Below, piece by piece: positions 1 to 12,728 of a stretch of 64,000 nucleotides of DNA. The translations under genes and the position numbers were made by a program. Within the stretch, counting starts at the first letter, position 1, and each line of letters starts with the position of its first letter. The notes under the pieces are model-generated. The model made no database searches, was not told the origin of the DNA, and saw nothing but the letters and a program-made list of their open reading frames with translations. Source of the stretch: Impatiens glandulifera (taxonomy: Eukaryota; Streptophyta; Magnoliopsida; Ericales; Balsaminaceae); the NCBI RefSeq assembly GCF_907164915.1, contig NC_061863.1, positions 47,575,371-47,639,370 of the forward strand, written 5' to 3'.

Positions 1-466
1 TCCTTTTACCTAAAGTTTTTTTTGTTCTTCTCTGTCATTGTTTGAGCGGATTCCGTTTGAGCGGATATTTAGGGTTAGAGTTTGAGCGGATACTTAGGTT
101 AGGGTTTAAATGAATTTGAGAATGAGTTTGAGCGGAAATGGTAGTGAGTGCGGAGATAGATTGAAGATTTAAGAGAGAGTTGTTGATCAGAAATGAGAGT
201 GAGTTTTAGCGGAGATAGATTGAAGATTGAAGAGATGGTTGTTGATCAGAAATGGGAGTGAGTTTTAGCAGAGATAGATTGAAGATTGAAGAGAGGGTTG
301 TTTAGAGAATTTTGAGCGTTTCCAGATTGAAGAGAGAGAATGGTTGAGAGGAAATGAGAGGAGTTTGAATTGAGGGGGATTATCCTACGTGGAAAAAGAA
401 AATAAAATTAATTGTTATTTGACCTGCTTGGCATGCCAGGTGAAGTCGCTTCTTGTATCATCTCTC
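1..466. mobile_element. Right end of a MULE DNA transposon (copy 1, truncated by window edge)
   Basis: This stretch matches the last part of the complete MULE at 24,506-28,430 almost base for base (its positions from about 27,870). It ends with the same terminal bases, ATCTCTC at 460-466. The bases after it, TATTATATA (467-475), resemble the 9-bp target TATTATTTA of the complete copy, so it occupies the homologous site in front of unit A. Its terminal inverted repeat lacks about 26 bp that lie between two direct copies of GTCGCTTCTTGT in the other element. That suggests a slippage or recombination deletion. No coding sequence is visible in this fragment. Confidence 0.88.
144..304. repeat. 59-bp tandem repeat, three units, in the MULE subterminal region
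   Basis: Units begin at about 144, 199 and 258 with GTGAG. Each continues through a GGAGATAGATTGAAGATT core to a TTGTTGATCAGAAATG tail. The first unit is 4 bp short. The other MULE copy carries four units at 28,020-28,243, so the repeat number differs between the two insertions. Confidence 0.85.
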
Positions 467-2519
467 TATTATATATTTATTATAATATTTTATGAATAAT
501 ATGGTAATCCAAACTTTAATATTTAAAAATAATATTTTTTTTGTTTAATTTTTGTTATGAACTTGTCTATTTTTATCTGCATTTAAATACTTGTTTGTTA
601 GGAGCTTGTGAATGTATTTGTTAACATGGTATTTTAAAATTTTAATATCATGTTTAATTATACATTTAAAAAAAAATGTATAAGTAAATATAAACTTTAT
701 AAATCAATTTTTTTTATAAGTAATTTAATTTGTATTAAGTGATAAGTGAGGCACTTAATCAATGAAAAAACAAAAATTCTGAGTTGTATGAGATTTATAG
801 ATGTTAGATATTACTAAATTAGAAATTATATTTGGCCCGAACTTTGATCATTTTTATGAATTGGAGTTTGAACTTGGGTCGTTTTTATTCATTAAGGCTC
901 GAGCTTTAAATTATATCTTATGAGGTCGAACTATCAAAATTTATGCATTTGAGCCAATAACTCCATCCTTGATTTACCACTTAAATAATATAAATTAAAC
1001 CAACATGCCAACAATAAGGGGAGCATTTAACATCTGCTATAAAGACATCATATTTGTTTCAAAGAATGAAGTTATTTTTCAAAATATTTTAAAAAATCAT
1101 AAATCTCAATTTTGAACAATATAATAATTAACAGACAATTGGCCTTTTCTTTTTTTACATATTCTTTATTATAAATATGTTGATATAAAAAATAGTCCTA
1201 TATGCTTCCCAATTTTTATGGAATATTAAAATTACATATCGTTGGCTCAAATTAAGTTCTTGGCTCAAATGACTAAAATTTGATATTTCGAATCTGGCAA
1301 AATTTAAAGTTCGAGTTTCGTTTAATAAAATTATCTAAGTTTGAGTCCATTTAATAAAACGACTCAATCTCCACCCTAAAATATTAATTGGGCCAAATAT
1401 AATTTCTAATTTAGTAATATCTAATATAATATATCTTTGTTATCGATTAACATATATAAATCTCATACATCATAGAATCATTTGTTTTTTCATTAAATCA
1501 GCGTCTCACTTTTGTATCCTTTAATATTTTTAATCAAAATTTATTGAGATGTTAATTTATGATTCAATGGATTTCACTCTTCTCCCATGTTTTTAAAATA
1601 AAACATGACATTATAACTTAAAAATAGTATGATCTTTGGTAAATATTAAAAAAAATATATAATTCCCACCATAAAAACTTGTATTTTTACAATGGGCACA
1701 AGTTCAAATTAGATTTAATTTACTTGTTATTAATCAAAGTCTAAAAAAAAAACTATAAATTTTTTTATGTAATTTTAGTATTCCATCAAATTTTGAAGCT
1801 AAAAATTTGATATAAGACTATTTTTTTTTATCAACATATTTTTTTTGAAATTAGAAAAAACTAGAATTACACCGTCATGACCCCACTTAAGCTCAAATCG
1901 CTTCTAAATGTAATCGAACACTTTTTTCCCAACATATTTATAATAAAAAATTATAAAATAAAAACTCAATTGTGTCTTAAGTTCAAAATTAAGATTTATA
2001 ATTTTTTTTAAATGTTTTGAAAAATAACTTCACACTTTGAAACAATTTTGAACGTTCATAAAGTTTTATTCAAGTGGTAAATCATACATGTCTTATTTAA
2101 TAAATTATAATTTTTTTATTAAATGAATAATTTAAAACTGGAATTATTTAATTGTACCAGTTAAACAAATCTCATTATAACTAAAACAAAAAAAAATGAT
2201 CAGCGGAAGAAATTTGGAATAAAGATTTTGCGAGATTATAACTATAACGTGACGCAATCTGATTGACTAAAAAAATAATAAAATTTCTCTCTACTCTCTT
2301 CTTACATTTTCTTTATTTTCATTCCTTCCTCAGTCTCCACCCTCAATTTTCTGCTTCCTATAACTCTCACAAAAAATAAGACTCACAATTTTATTTTATT
2401 ATAAGTTTGAGATTAATTTTAATCCATTAATAAATAATTATATAATTGGAAAGTCCAAATTTATATAGGGACTTAAATCTACTTTATACCTTATTTCTCT
2501 AATATAAAATTGGATAGGG

Positions 2520-3050
2520 TTCAAAAGAAACCTACAACATTTTTCTATAACCCTAGCCGCCTTCCTCTCTTTCCCCAAACTCTATCAAGATACGGTTTTT
2601 CGATTAGAAGATGAAAGTTGAGAATTTATTTCTTGAAAAGAGTTTTGGATACGAAGTAGAAATCCGTTTTTGTTCGAGTAGAGTGACACCAGATCAGTAA
2701 ATGTCCAAGATGGTTTATATAGGTTGGTGGGTTCGATTCGTGGCGTGGAAACAAGGGATTTGCTCCTTTACAAATCAGGGGCAATCATTCTGGTGCAGGA
2801 ACCAAATCAACCGTCAAACATGGTTTCATTACAACAGAACCCTTCTTCCAAAGGAATAATCTGATCCAGAACAACAAAAGACCTCCAAGAGGGCTTGATA
2901 AGGACTAGAGCATTTCAATCTGTTCTGAAGTAGATGGGCCCGTTCAGATGGGTTTCAAAATCGATTCAAATGCATATTCCACCATGAAAAACAAAGGCTT
3001 TATACTAAATCGTGATAAATGGTTGTTGTTGTTGTTTTCCTTTTACATGT
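2520..3050 (+). other. Gene-like segment of unknown origin, copy A (leader plus 29-codon ORF)
   Basis: This part is less AT-rich than its surroundings and reads like a transcribed exon. It has a leader with ACCCTAGCCGCC, then an ATG at 2611 opening a 29-codon ORF that starts MKVENLFLEK and stops at 2698-2700. About 300 bp follow in which all frames are fairly open, then a T-rich tail resembling a 3' UTR. The three array copies (here, 16,135-16,690 and 30,480-31,030) differ by few substitutions. Within the 29-codon ORF the only change seen is synonymous. I do not recognise the protein in any frame. It could be a captured gene fragment, an old retrocopy or a non-coding RNA gene. Confidence 0.4.
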
Positions 3051-4645
3051 AATGTTAATGAACGGAGATAACTTGATGATGAAATGTTGTAGATGTTGAG
3101 TTGGAATGTGTTTTTTAATAAATTGTTAAAGAATTGAATGGATGTTAAATGTTTTATGTAATGTTATGTTTTTGTTGAATTATTAATGTATTCTTACAAG
3201 TTTATTGATGTTTTATTTTAAAAAAACAGTTGTACATTAAGTTTAATGAATAATTGACATTGAATTATAAATTTTTTTTTTACAATGTGTAAATTAGTTT
3301 CAGAAAATAGTTTGTCTATTTTAAGTGGTGAATCACTTTCAAATAGTGTTGTTAATTATTGTATAAATTTAATGCAATTAAATAAAAAAAAAAATGGGCT
3401 ACAAAAAGTGTGACAGATTCTGATTTTTTTTTCAATTCACTTGTTTTTTTTTATCATAACTCAAAATTATTTGGTAAACCAACTTTTCCAAATTTTTTGT
3501 TTTATATTTGTTCTTTAAGGGATAGTAATCACATAAATAGTTTAGTTGGTTAGTTGAAATCCTCCCAATTTTAAAAGGATGCAAATTAGGATTTTTTATA
3601 AGATTTTGTCCAATTTTTATTTAATATTTAAAATGTTTTTGTTGAAATATTTTCTAACTATGCATTGGATCGAAATTAAACTTCGTAAAGCAGATAATAT
3701 TGAAATACCAAATTTCATTTGGTGTATATTTGTTTTGATAATTTTGATGTGTTGATATTGATCATGCTTAATTTGTTGAATATTAGTGCAATATGTAAAG
3801 GGATGATATTTGTTAAATTTGTTAAATAAATTTATTATCACACCATATCAGAATTGGGAGTGGATATCTTCGTCCAAATAAGATAGGATGTGAATAACCC
3901 ATTGTAATTTGAATTTAAGTGGTAATTGTTTAATATTCTGACTCAATATCATTTCAAATTATTGATATCTAGTATTAGAGGTTCAAGAAGATAGTGTAAA
4001 CAAGTTTATGTATTATTTTACACTTTTGTATTATTTATGTATATTATATAGTTTTGAATTGAAATGGTTTAACTTTTTATTCCAAATAAAACTTTGTTTA
4101 TAAATGGATGATAGTACTTTTTTAAAATATAATAAAAATAATTTTAATATATTATATATTTTATTAAAATATTAGTTTGACACAACTAATTATGATATCT
4201 TAAGTGACTTAAGAAAATAATAATAATAAAAACTGTTTACCTCGATTCGTCGTTATGGTTTGAAGCGGGTGCAAAAGACCTAAGGTTTGAGGTTCTTACT
4301 TTTGTATGTATTACCATCCCGGGGATCGAGCAAAAACGAGTGACCCGTTAGGAAGACCAAGTTACACAAATGATTAGTAGTGGAGATAATGACTGTCAAT
4401 TTCAATCACGAACCAATTCACAAGCCTAATTCCACTTCTCAATTACATCGACTCTCAATTTTGACTTTCCATAAATAGGCTTTTTAATGTCGAGTAAATT
4501 TGAATGGAAATTTCGTTGGTTCAAATCTCGGAGAAAAGTCTGATCAACGTGTTGAGGAGGACTGGGATAAGGCTTTTCATGTCGATGTGACGACTTCGAA
4601 AGAAAAGAAAACAGAGGCTTCTCATGGTAAATAGGAGATCGATCA

Positions 4646-4860
4646 AAGGTGGTCGTTGATTCAGGGTGCGGACATCATGTTACTGGAGATGATTCCATGT
4701 TCTCATCGAGTCGAGTTCATAATGGGGCGGTGACATTGTCACGACAGATAACTCGGTTCACGAAGTTAAAAAGGAATGATTGGTTGTCATTGAAAGCGAC
4801 AATAGAAATTTAGAGAATGAAAATAACCTTAATAAAAATCTATCTATTGAACTTGCTTAG
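4646..4860 (+). pseudogene. Copia-type retrotransposon protease remnant, copy A
   Basis: Reading from 4649 gives VVDSGCGHHVTGDDSMFSS, which matches the aspartic-protease entry region of Ty1/Copia polyproteins (usual form DSGCSRHMTG..SLF). A lysine- and asparagine-rich, coiled-coil-like stretch follows. A 1-bp deletion in an A run relative to copy B (18,421-18,442) breaks the frame here. No integrase, reverse transcriptase or RNase H follows, so this is a short dead fragment. Confidence 0.7.
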
Positions 4861-4917
4861 AATAAAAACACGATTACAAAACTTAAATAAAGTAAAGCAT
4901 AACTAAGAGACATGAAG

Positions 4918-5695
4918 TGTTACGTCCTAATTTCTTACTTTCATGCACCTAAATCAACGTGATTTCAAACATAAATGCGGAAGCTCTAGGGTGCCTATTT
5001 GACCCAATCATTGAAAAAGTTGATATAAAAGTCGGTCCTACGGTCTCTGTCCCTCCTTCCACACACATCTCCAACACCACGCTTCCGCTCTAACTCTTCC
5101 TTCACTTGTCATAAAATCCGTTGGCTGGATTCCTACACCACACAAGCATAGTGAGCTTAGGGACCCAACAAGCATTTATAAGAACACTTTTAAGACATTG
5201 CATCCATGAGGGTTTTTAAGGGTATCTCATCAGCCAATCATATATAGTTACATACTGAGCACATATTCGGGATCCTTAGCCCGGAGAGCTGATCCTCCAG
5301 GGTGGGCATCCCTCCGTCAATTCCACCAGTCATATTTTGAGAGCATCGGACCACCAGAGCTCATTCTGGTAGCCATCCTCTCGTATCCGTCAATTCCTCC
5401 ATGATTATCTCTTAAATTCCATAGCTTTTAACTTAAAACCATCATTCTTTAGAAAACCATGTACTTGCAATGAAAACATGCTTTGAAACCATATGCATCG
5501 TTTATATCAAATACATGAATAAATAGCACTGTGTGGGTTTTAGAAAACGTTTAGAAAAGTACTTGCCTGATAATTCCTTGTTTGCAGAATCATCAGTCGG
5601 ACCACTCGGCCCTGGGTGCCTGCATCCACGGTCGTAGATCTCTATCAAGACCGTAAATTTCTCGGTCAAGAAAAGTGTGATTTTAGGACGTGACA
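4918..5695. mobile_element. Solo LTR (778 bp) with 5-bp TSD TGAAG, copy A
   Basis: The segment begins TGTTACGTCCTAA and ends TTAGGACGTGACA. These are near-perfect short inverted repeats with TG...CA termini, typical of plant Ty3/Gypsy LTRs. It is flanked by identical 5-bp duplications TGAAG at 4913-4917 and 5696-5700. No internal retrotransposon region adjoins it, so it is a solo LTR left by LTR-LTR recombination. It lies between the Copia and Gypsy remnants of the unit and is duplicated at the same position in unit B. Confidence 0.9.
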
Positions 5696-5819
5696 TGAAG
5701 AGTCTCATTTATTAGAGATAAGATCAAGAGGCTTTGACAATCCAAGAGACTCTTGCATAACACATGGATCTAAGAGTTTGAAATTTGAGTTATAGGCAAC
5801 TAAGAGGGATGTGAAGGAT

Positions 5820-6971
5820 GGTCCCTCACGGACTGAAATTACCACATCTAACCAAGTATGTTGGGAATAAAGATCTAGCAGCCTATATGAACATGGTATT
5901 GCAATTGTTCCCTCGATATCTTGAAGAATTGACACTCGAGTGGTATTTACCTTAAAACATAGCCCAACACCAGACTATTGAAGAGCTAGCCAAGGTATTC
6001 AAAATTCGATTTAGTGAGTTTTTGAAGGTGGACAAGTTTGAGATAAAACTTAGGAGTATTAAATAGGGTCTATGTGAAACTTTTGAATCGTACATTGATA
6101 GGTGAAAGGCAATGGCTTCACTAATTGATGGACTACCAATGAACAAAATTCAAGTGGATATGATCTACGCTAATATGAATATAGTGTACACCAAAGTCAT
6201 GTCAGTCAACAAGTATGCTTTCATGGAGGACTTGATTGCTTCTGGAATGGAATACAATGACGCATTAAAGAAAGAAGTTATCAAGGGCATGTCGACATAC
6301 TAAAGTAATCCTCATTTTAATCAAAAAAAGGCTAAGACACAAGTAAACTACATCATCAATGCGTGTGTTGTGGAAACATTGGAAATAACGAATGTTAAGA
6401 AAGGGCACCCTTATGGATCATATGCTAGCCGCTATTCAGCTTATCCCAGGTCGTCTAAAGGAGCTACTTCGTTTACACCTAAGTCACCCAAAAAGTTCGA
6501 CGATCTGGCACGACATTATCTGAAGCTCTCGAGATTTTAAAGCAAAATAACATAGTCCATGTCATGACTCTAAATCCCGATAGGCCTATAATAGGGAGGT
6601 TTCAGAATGAGTGGTGTAAATACTACCAGACTAAAGGGCACTGGATTAATTAGTGTCTTTCACTAAGAGGGGTTATTTAAAATCTCATCGACGATAAGTT
6701 CATCACAGTCCCAAAAGCCAAGTTGAATCCCCTACCAGCTCATATAGTGAATCTAATTAAGGTGCATAAAGATCTGATTAACGGGAGTAATATGTTGAGT
6801 TTGATTGTTGAAGATGAAAAGTTGATAAACATTAATTATATTTTTGGTGACGATATTGAAGAGTCAAACCGGGTGCATACAATAGATAATCATGGTTTGG
6901 ATTACATGTCAATGACATTAGAAGCAAGAAATAGAAAGCCAAATGAGGGAGACATTTCACGACAAGGTTAA
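5820..6971 (+). pseudogene. Degenerate Ty3/Gypsy gag pseudogene, copy A
   Basis: Conceptual translation with several stops gives a recognisable plant Gypsy gag. It contains a KYVGNKDLAAYMNMVLQLF-like start, then LEWYLP...EELAKVFKIRF, the block MASLIDGLPMNKIQVDMIYA (6112 on), and a zinc-knuckle-like CKYYQTKGHWIN*C stretch. After that comes LNPLPAHIVNLI, which resembles the NPLPNHG segment downstream of gag in plant G-patch-type elements. At least five in-frame stops and a frameshift disrupt it, and it ends at 6971. The same stops occur in copy B, so decay preceded the array duplication. No pol follows. Confidence 0.72.
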
Positions 6972-7914
6972 TTTGACTTCTTTTTGTATAATGAACTACG
7001 TCGGATATGATTTTCTCATATTATGAGAGTACGTATGCAACCTCTCATGAGGTTCGGTCCCCAATAAAACAAAATTAAAAAGCAATCCTTTCTTTTATAA
7101 TTGGAACTATGTTGGTCTTAATTTTTATTTTAACGAGAATAAGTAGGTAGTATGTCATGAGTTCGGTCACAATAATGTCCAAAAATAAAAATAAAAATAA
7201 AAAACCCTGTGTCAACAATAAGGCCACCAGAACAAAAAAAATCAATTTCAACTATTTTGTAACTAGAACTACGCTGGGCTTGATTTTTTCTTTTATGAGA
7301 ATAATGAATATGTAGACAGTCTGTCATGGGTTCGATTCCAATCATAATAAAAATATAAAAAACACACAAAACCCCTATTTCAATACAAGGGATTTTTTTT
7401 ATTAAAATAAAAATAATGATTACAATGACAAAATTTTAGACTAAGTATAAAGAAAACCTTAACCAGGTCAAACATCAAAACCCAACATCAAAACTAGGGG
7501 CATTGAAAACGATCAAATGTTTTCACACGATTGATTATGATCACATTGAGACAAGTGTAAATATTTTGACCCTTTAGAGAATTATTAATAAAGAAAAGAA
7601 TATAAAGAGTAAAATGAGGATTTAAAAAACATGTAAGGATAATAAAAGGTCAATCATTTCCTTGACTGTCTCAAAATAAGCCAAAGTAACTTTTCGTATT
7701 CGAATAGAGTACTATCCGATTCAACTCGCTCAAAAGTCTTACAAAGCGCCCAAAAACTTGTTGGAAAAGCTCGTGGAAAAGTCAAAATACTCAAACTCGG
7801 AACCATTGTTGCGAACTAAGGCGTTTCATCTCTAATGGAGGTTATGCGTGAGTACTCAATGCCTCTAAAAATGTAGGAAAATACAAGAACTTGTATTAAA
7901 AAAGACTATACTAA

Positions 7915-8155
7915 TTGAGATATTAAAATCACCACTTGTTGTTTAACTTAGACTCTTGTCCAGATTATTAAACGCAAAAACAAAAGTGTATCGATTCTAT
8001 CAGATATACCCGGTTACAGGAAAAGAGATGGTGAAAAAGACACTCATAGTGGTTGAGATATTGAAATCACTAGTTGTTATTCGCCTAGACTTTTGTTGGA
8101 TATGATAAACATAAGAACAAAAGTGTATCGATTCTATTAGATATATCCCGAGTAT
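7915..8155. repeat. Pair of about 100-bp direct repeats, copy A
   Basis: Two related segments start at about 7915 and 8053, offset 138 bp. Both run from TTGAGATATTRAAATCAC through ACAAAAGTGTATCGATTCTA to a CCCG end. The same pair is at 21,556 and 21,694 in unit B with the same offset. I cannot assign it to an element family. Confidence 0.6.
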
Positions 8156-10537
8156 GTCTAATGAAAAACACTTTGAGGCTTAGAGTTCGAAATACATAAC
8201 TTTCAGAAGAGAAGTGAAATCTAACCTCATTGTACGTGATTAAAAGATTAAGGTTGACGTGAACTTCAAATACTGATGTTCGAGCATATAAGATCCTCCA
8301 AGAAAAAATGACGTTATCGTTCGTACTAGAGTTTGAATTCGTAATTGATAAACTATGTGTCGAAGAAATGCACTTACAATTGGTCTCCTTGTAAATAGTC
8401 AAAGAGAAAATGTACTAAACTGGTTCTTGAAGATGTTTTGATCCACAAATGGATAGTCATTGCATTTCGAATTCTCCAACAAATAACATATGAGCATAAT
8501 ATTGGAGATATCGTGAACATGGACGCCATTAAGTTTTATCTTTTAATGTTTTCACTAAACAAATCTAAGAAAAACAATAAATTTGGAAAATTCAAATGAA
8601 GTGTATATTAGTCAAGTTTGTACGTGCATTTTACTAAAACCAAAATTTTCATCCAAACTTTGTTAAAGAGGGGTATTTTGTACACTCATTTATGTCCCCT
8701 AATTTATATATTTTTTAAATAAATTTGGAGTCTACCCAAATATATGTTTTGAAAATTAAAATTACTTAAAGGAATAATATTTTATCTTCTCAAAATAAAT
8801 TTTATCGTACTATTATTAATAAAATAAATTGTTGCAAATAAAATAAATAATTGTTTGATAAGTAGATTGAATTTTATTTTATTTGATATCTATTAGTACA
8901 ATAAATAAGCAAATAAATAATTTAATATATATATATATATATATATTAATGTTAATTTATTTATGTAAATAAATAAGGTAAAATAAAATAAACAAATATT
9001 AATTTTAATTTATTTGATTTTTTAGGGATTAAAGAAAATAAAGTGAAAGAAAAAGGGAGATTATTTGAAACCACGATAACCTATATGACTAGACAAATTT
9101 CAAACTTTTTTTCTCAAAAGAATGTCAAAATCTATGGTGGGAAAAGATGTGGGTAAAAAATAAAATAAATAAAAAAAGATAGAAATCATATTTAGCATTT
9201 TGTGAAACATTTTAGGTTCATTGTAAATTTTTAATTTGTCTTAATTTAATTTATAAATTTTAATTTGATATTTTAGTTTAAGTTATTTATTTACCATTTA
9301 AATTCTTTAAATTTAAATGGTTAATCTAGATTCACTACTAAAATAGTTTAAATTTTTTCTTTTACTGCATTAATTATATCAATAACTTTATACTGAAAAT
9401 ATTTTTATTTTAATTTTAAGAATGAAAAAAGAGGTTATTTTTCTTGAGCTTTTTGCTTAATAATAAGCACTCAAAAAGATTATAGATAATCGACTTCTAG
9501 GTTGAAGATGAAGATAATGTCTTTTCTCATTTGTAACGAAACATCTAAATCTTAAATAATCTCTTTTTCAAAAGCATTATTGTTTTACACGCCAAGAATT
9601 TATTTTTTCCTAGTTTTGTAAGAAAATTTAGATAGTGACTATTTAGTCACAAACTGGTTTTTAAATCATCCCCGATTTGATATAATTTTATTTCAAAATT
9701 TTCAAAAAAATAATTATATTTAAAATTTATTTATTTAAAGTCGATTAAATCGTTTTTTGGGATGGATATTTTTAAACGCGTACATCCATGTTCCATAACT
9801 AATGTGTATGTGAATGTTTTGAGAACTACATATGTCGTTGGATTAACAGGATTAGACAATTTCTCATACGACTTTTGAGGAGTTCCGATCAGAGATAAAC
9901 ATTTGATATACTAATGTGTGTGGACCAGGTTGTATGTCTTCAGACTTGTCATAATTGCGCATCCCAAAATGGGTTGAAGAATGGTTTGAAGTACTTAAAT
10001 CAAGAGAGATCTAGAAAGTTGGAGCATCTGGTCTTTAGATTTGATCAAATCGGGTCATTTCGTTTGTGAGTTTGTTGGGAAGGTAGTCGGGAGAGAAGAA
10101 GCGTGGGAATGACCATAAATTGAGACCTTTGATCGATGGAAACTTGTTAGGCGACAAGTGAAAAGAATGGGGTGGTTAATCTAGGGTGTGCGAGAATTAC
10201 GTGGCCCCTAAATATTATCCCTCGCAACCCTTGGATTTCATGTTAGACTTGTCAAAGTTAGGAACTTGGAAAATATTACGGTGAAACAAGTAATGTAAAG
10301 TCATCATAATATTTTCTACCTCTCATACTTTTGACATCGGAGAATATCCCTCTTTTAGTGAACTTCACTAGTAAAAAAAAAAGACTATTAAAGACGGCGA
10401 AAACCGTCGTTAAAAGCTTTATTGCCGACATTAATGATTATTAACGTCAGCGAACAAAGTCGTCTCTTGTGGACACTATAAATCTCGACGTTAAAAGTTT
10501 TTGATTATTAACCACGACTTTATGTGAAGGAAGCCGT

Positions 10538-10727
10538 GGTTAATAATACAGTATTATTAATCACGGCGTTACCAAAAGTCGTGGTTAATAATACTGTATT
10601 ATTAACCACGGCGTTACAAAAGTTGTGGTTAATAATACTGTATTATTAATCACGGCGTTACGAAAGTTGTGGTTAATAATACTGTATTATTAACCACGAC
10701 TTTTGTAACGCCGTGATTAATAATTTT
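10538..10727. repeat. CACTA subterminal repeats (about 45-bp units, partly palindromic)
   Basis: Three to four units of about 45 bp start GGTTAATAATAC and pass through GTATTATTAA and CACGGCGTTAC. The final unit flips into the inverted form ACGACTTTTGTAACGCCGTG. Related motifs recur near the other end (13,441-13,535). Such subterminal arrays bind the TNPA-type protein in En/Spm; that role here is inferred from the family. Confidence 0.8.
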
Positions 10728-10927
10728 AAAAAAAATAAAAAACCACGATTATTTTTTTTTTTTCGCAAAACCTGTTTTAAATATTTTTACGAAAAAGAAG
10801 ACAATACAAAAAAACCATTCTTAAATAAAATTAAATCCAAATTCAACAAAATACTAAATAGTAATACAAAAAATTGAAATTAAATTGTAATGGGAATTCA
10901 CTAATTAGGGTTTAGGGGAGGATGGGA

Positions 10928-12655
10928 AATCATAGACATGAATGCCTCAAAAGCTTATTTTTGTGTGCGCATCTCCGCCTGGATATCGTTAATCCTTTTC
11001 TCTTGTGCCTCATTTTGTGCTTCATGTGCCTCCTTTTGTGCTTCATGTTCTGCGCATATCATATTCAACTCTTCTCGCAGAATCCTGTTCTCCTCCATCA
11101 GCGTTTGTTGTGACACACGCGAGTTGACGCTTGAAGAAGAACTTCCCCTTTGATCGGGTCTGAAGTGAGTGGGACGTATACCCGATCCCATCTCTGTCAC
11201 CCTCCCGTGTCCCTATCGTCCTAAAGCAGACTCAAACACCCCGAGCGACGACAAATTAGGATTTGTTTCTAGTCGTTCACGCATCACAGACTACAATCAT
11301 TTACAACATTAATGTTAGTAATTTTAAACTTATACATTCAAACTAAAATGTTAGAAATGATAACAACTTACGACGACCTATTGAACGAGCAGAGAAGGCG
11401 TGGGAGTCGGATCATCGACAGTCGCTCTCCTAGTGTGTGTTTGTAGAAAGAACTTTGCTTGACTAGGGGGGTGTCCAATCTCACTCTCTTATATACAAAT
11501 AACATACATATATCATATGTTAGATAATATGTAAATTGAATACTTTAACTAAAAATTACCATATCTCGTTCTTTCTGCGAAAATGGTTTGTTGCCGGTGT
11601 GGTGAGGGTACATTAATTTCTTTCTGTTGTCAGCGTTGGTCTTACTTCTTTTCTACAATTATAAGATAATAATTGTTAGTTAATAGTCGAAAAATACATA
11701 TAATGATATATATACGACTATGTACTACACCTTAAATTCAGACGTGAAGTAGTGATTGTCAAGCAAATAATTCCAATCTTCGCCATAAAATTCTAGAGGA
11801 GGGTTTGTTCTGATTTTGTCCTCGTCATCAATATACGGGTCAATGTAAGTCTTCTTGTTTGCATATCTCCACCTATCCCATGCCTTCTTTACTTGTGGCA
11901 TCGTCTTATCTCTATAGGCTTCAATGAGAATGTCTGTTGAACTCTCGAAAGGATTCTGAAAAATAACAACATATTTTAGGATTTAAAAGTTTTAAATTAT
12001 AAGATAACACGTTAAAAAATATAGAACTCACGGAGATAGAATGTCATATATGGTTTAATTGGGATTGGGAGAGTTCAGACCAATTTTTTAAACGATGTGG
12101 CACCAACTCGCCTTTCCGCACAACGCTCCCAATATGGCGAGACCAATAGCAGGCGTTATCACATATAAGTCTTCCATCCAAGTCCCTAAACTCCAACATC
12201 ATCTTCTCTCCGGTTCCCATTCTTGCAAGAACCGTGTTTTTATTCTTCCCTCGTCCCCTCCTCGATGAAGTCTCTACTGTAAATAACATTAAAACAATAT
12301 TTGTTAAAATTTATATAATTATTTAAAAATATCGTATAAGTTATTATTAACTACTTGCAGTCTCATGAACGGGAGATTCTTCCACTGAGGTGCGAGATTC
12401 CTCGGGAATGGTGTCATCTGGATCATTTAGTCTCGCAATATCATGAAGCTCTGATCCCATAAATTGTATAGGATCGTCGGACTCTACATTATCTGTACGA
12501 GCTTCATCATCTGTACGAGCTCCATAATTTGTACGAACTCCGTCATCATATGTACGAGCTTTGAGGTACTCCAAATGATTCGATAGTCTTTGCATTCTGT
12601 GAGCATCTAACTCTTTCGATATTCTCGAATGTTTAGGATCCCGTTTAGGTGGCAT
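10928..12655 (-). pseudogene. CACTA-encoded Transposase_24 (Ptta/En/Spm) type gene, broken
   Basis: Exons on the minus strand can be followed. The first exon, from ATG at 12,655 (MPPKRDPKHSRISKEL), ends near 12,354. The second starts after TTATTTACAG at 12,279 (ETSSRRGRGKNKNTVLAR, then CYWSRHIGSVVRKGELVPHR and LKNWSELSQSQLNHI). A third lies around 11,955-11,730 (KAWDRWRYANKKTYIDPYID). A last coiled-coil-like part is at 11,200-10,955 (QTLMEENRILREELN, repeated EAQ). This layout matches the plant Ptta/En/Spm transposase family (PF03004). A TGA stands where a tryptophan would be expected just before the second exon's donor (about 12,042). Exon joins are inferred from splice consensus. Confidence 0.65.
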
Positions 12656-12728
12656 GATATCTGGAAGAAAAAAAAAGTTAAAATTTTAAATAAGTAATCA
12701 TATTTTAACACACACAAATAAAACATGT

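Noticed and set aside
144..304. CRISPR-like array at the 59-bp repeats
   Set aside because: The repeats are contiguous without unique spacers, inside a plant transposon end.
3617..3841. 74-codon minus-strand frame repeated in units A and B
   Set aside because: It lies in AT-rich DNA, has no recognisable domain, and is broken in unit C. Conservation is explained by the array duplication.
7328..7345. Possible tRNA gene from GGGTTCGATTCC near 7,328 (and 20,967)
   Set aside because: Only a B-box-like sequence is present. No acceptor stem, D arm or anticodon arm can be folded around it, so it is more likely a SINE or repeat remnant.
8085..8402. 105-codon minus-strand frame in unit A (extended to 152 codons in unit B, 21,711-22,169)
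   Set aside because: The frame differs in length between near-identical copies, shows no domain or codon bias, and overlaps the direct repeat pair, so it is taken as a chance frame.
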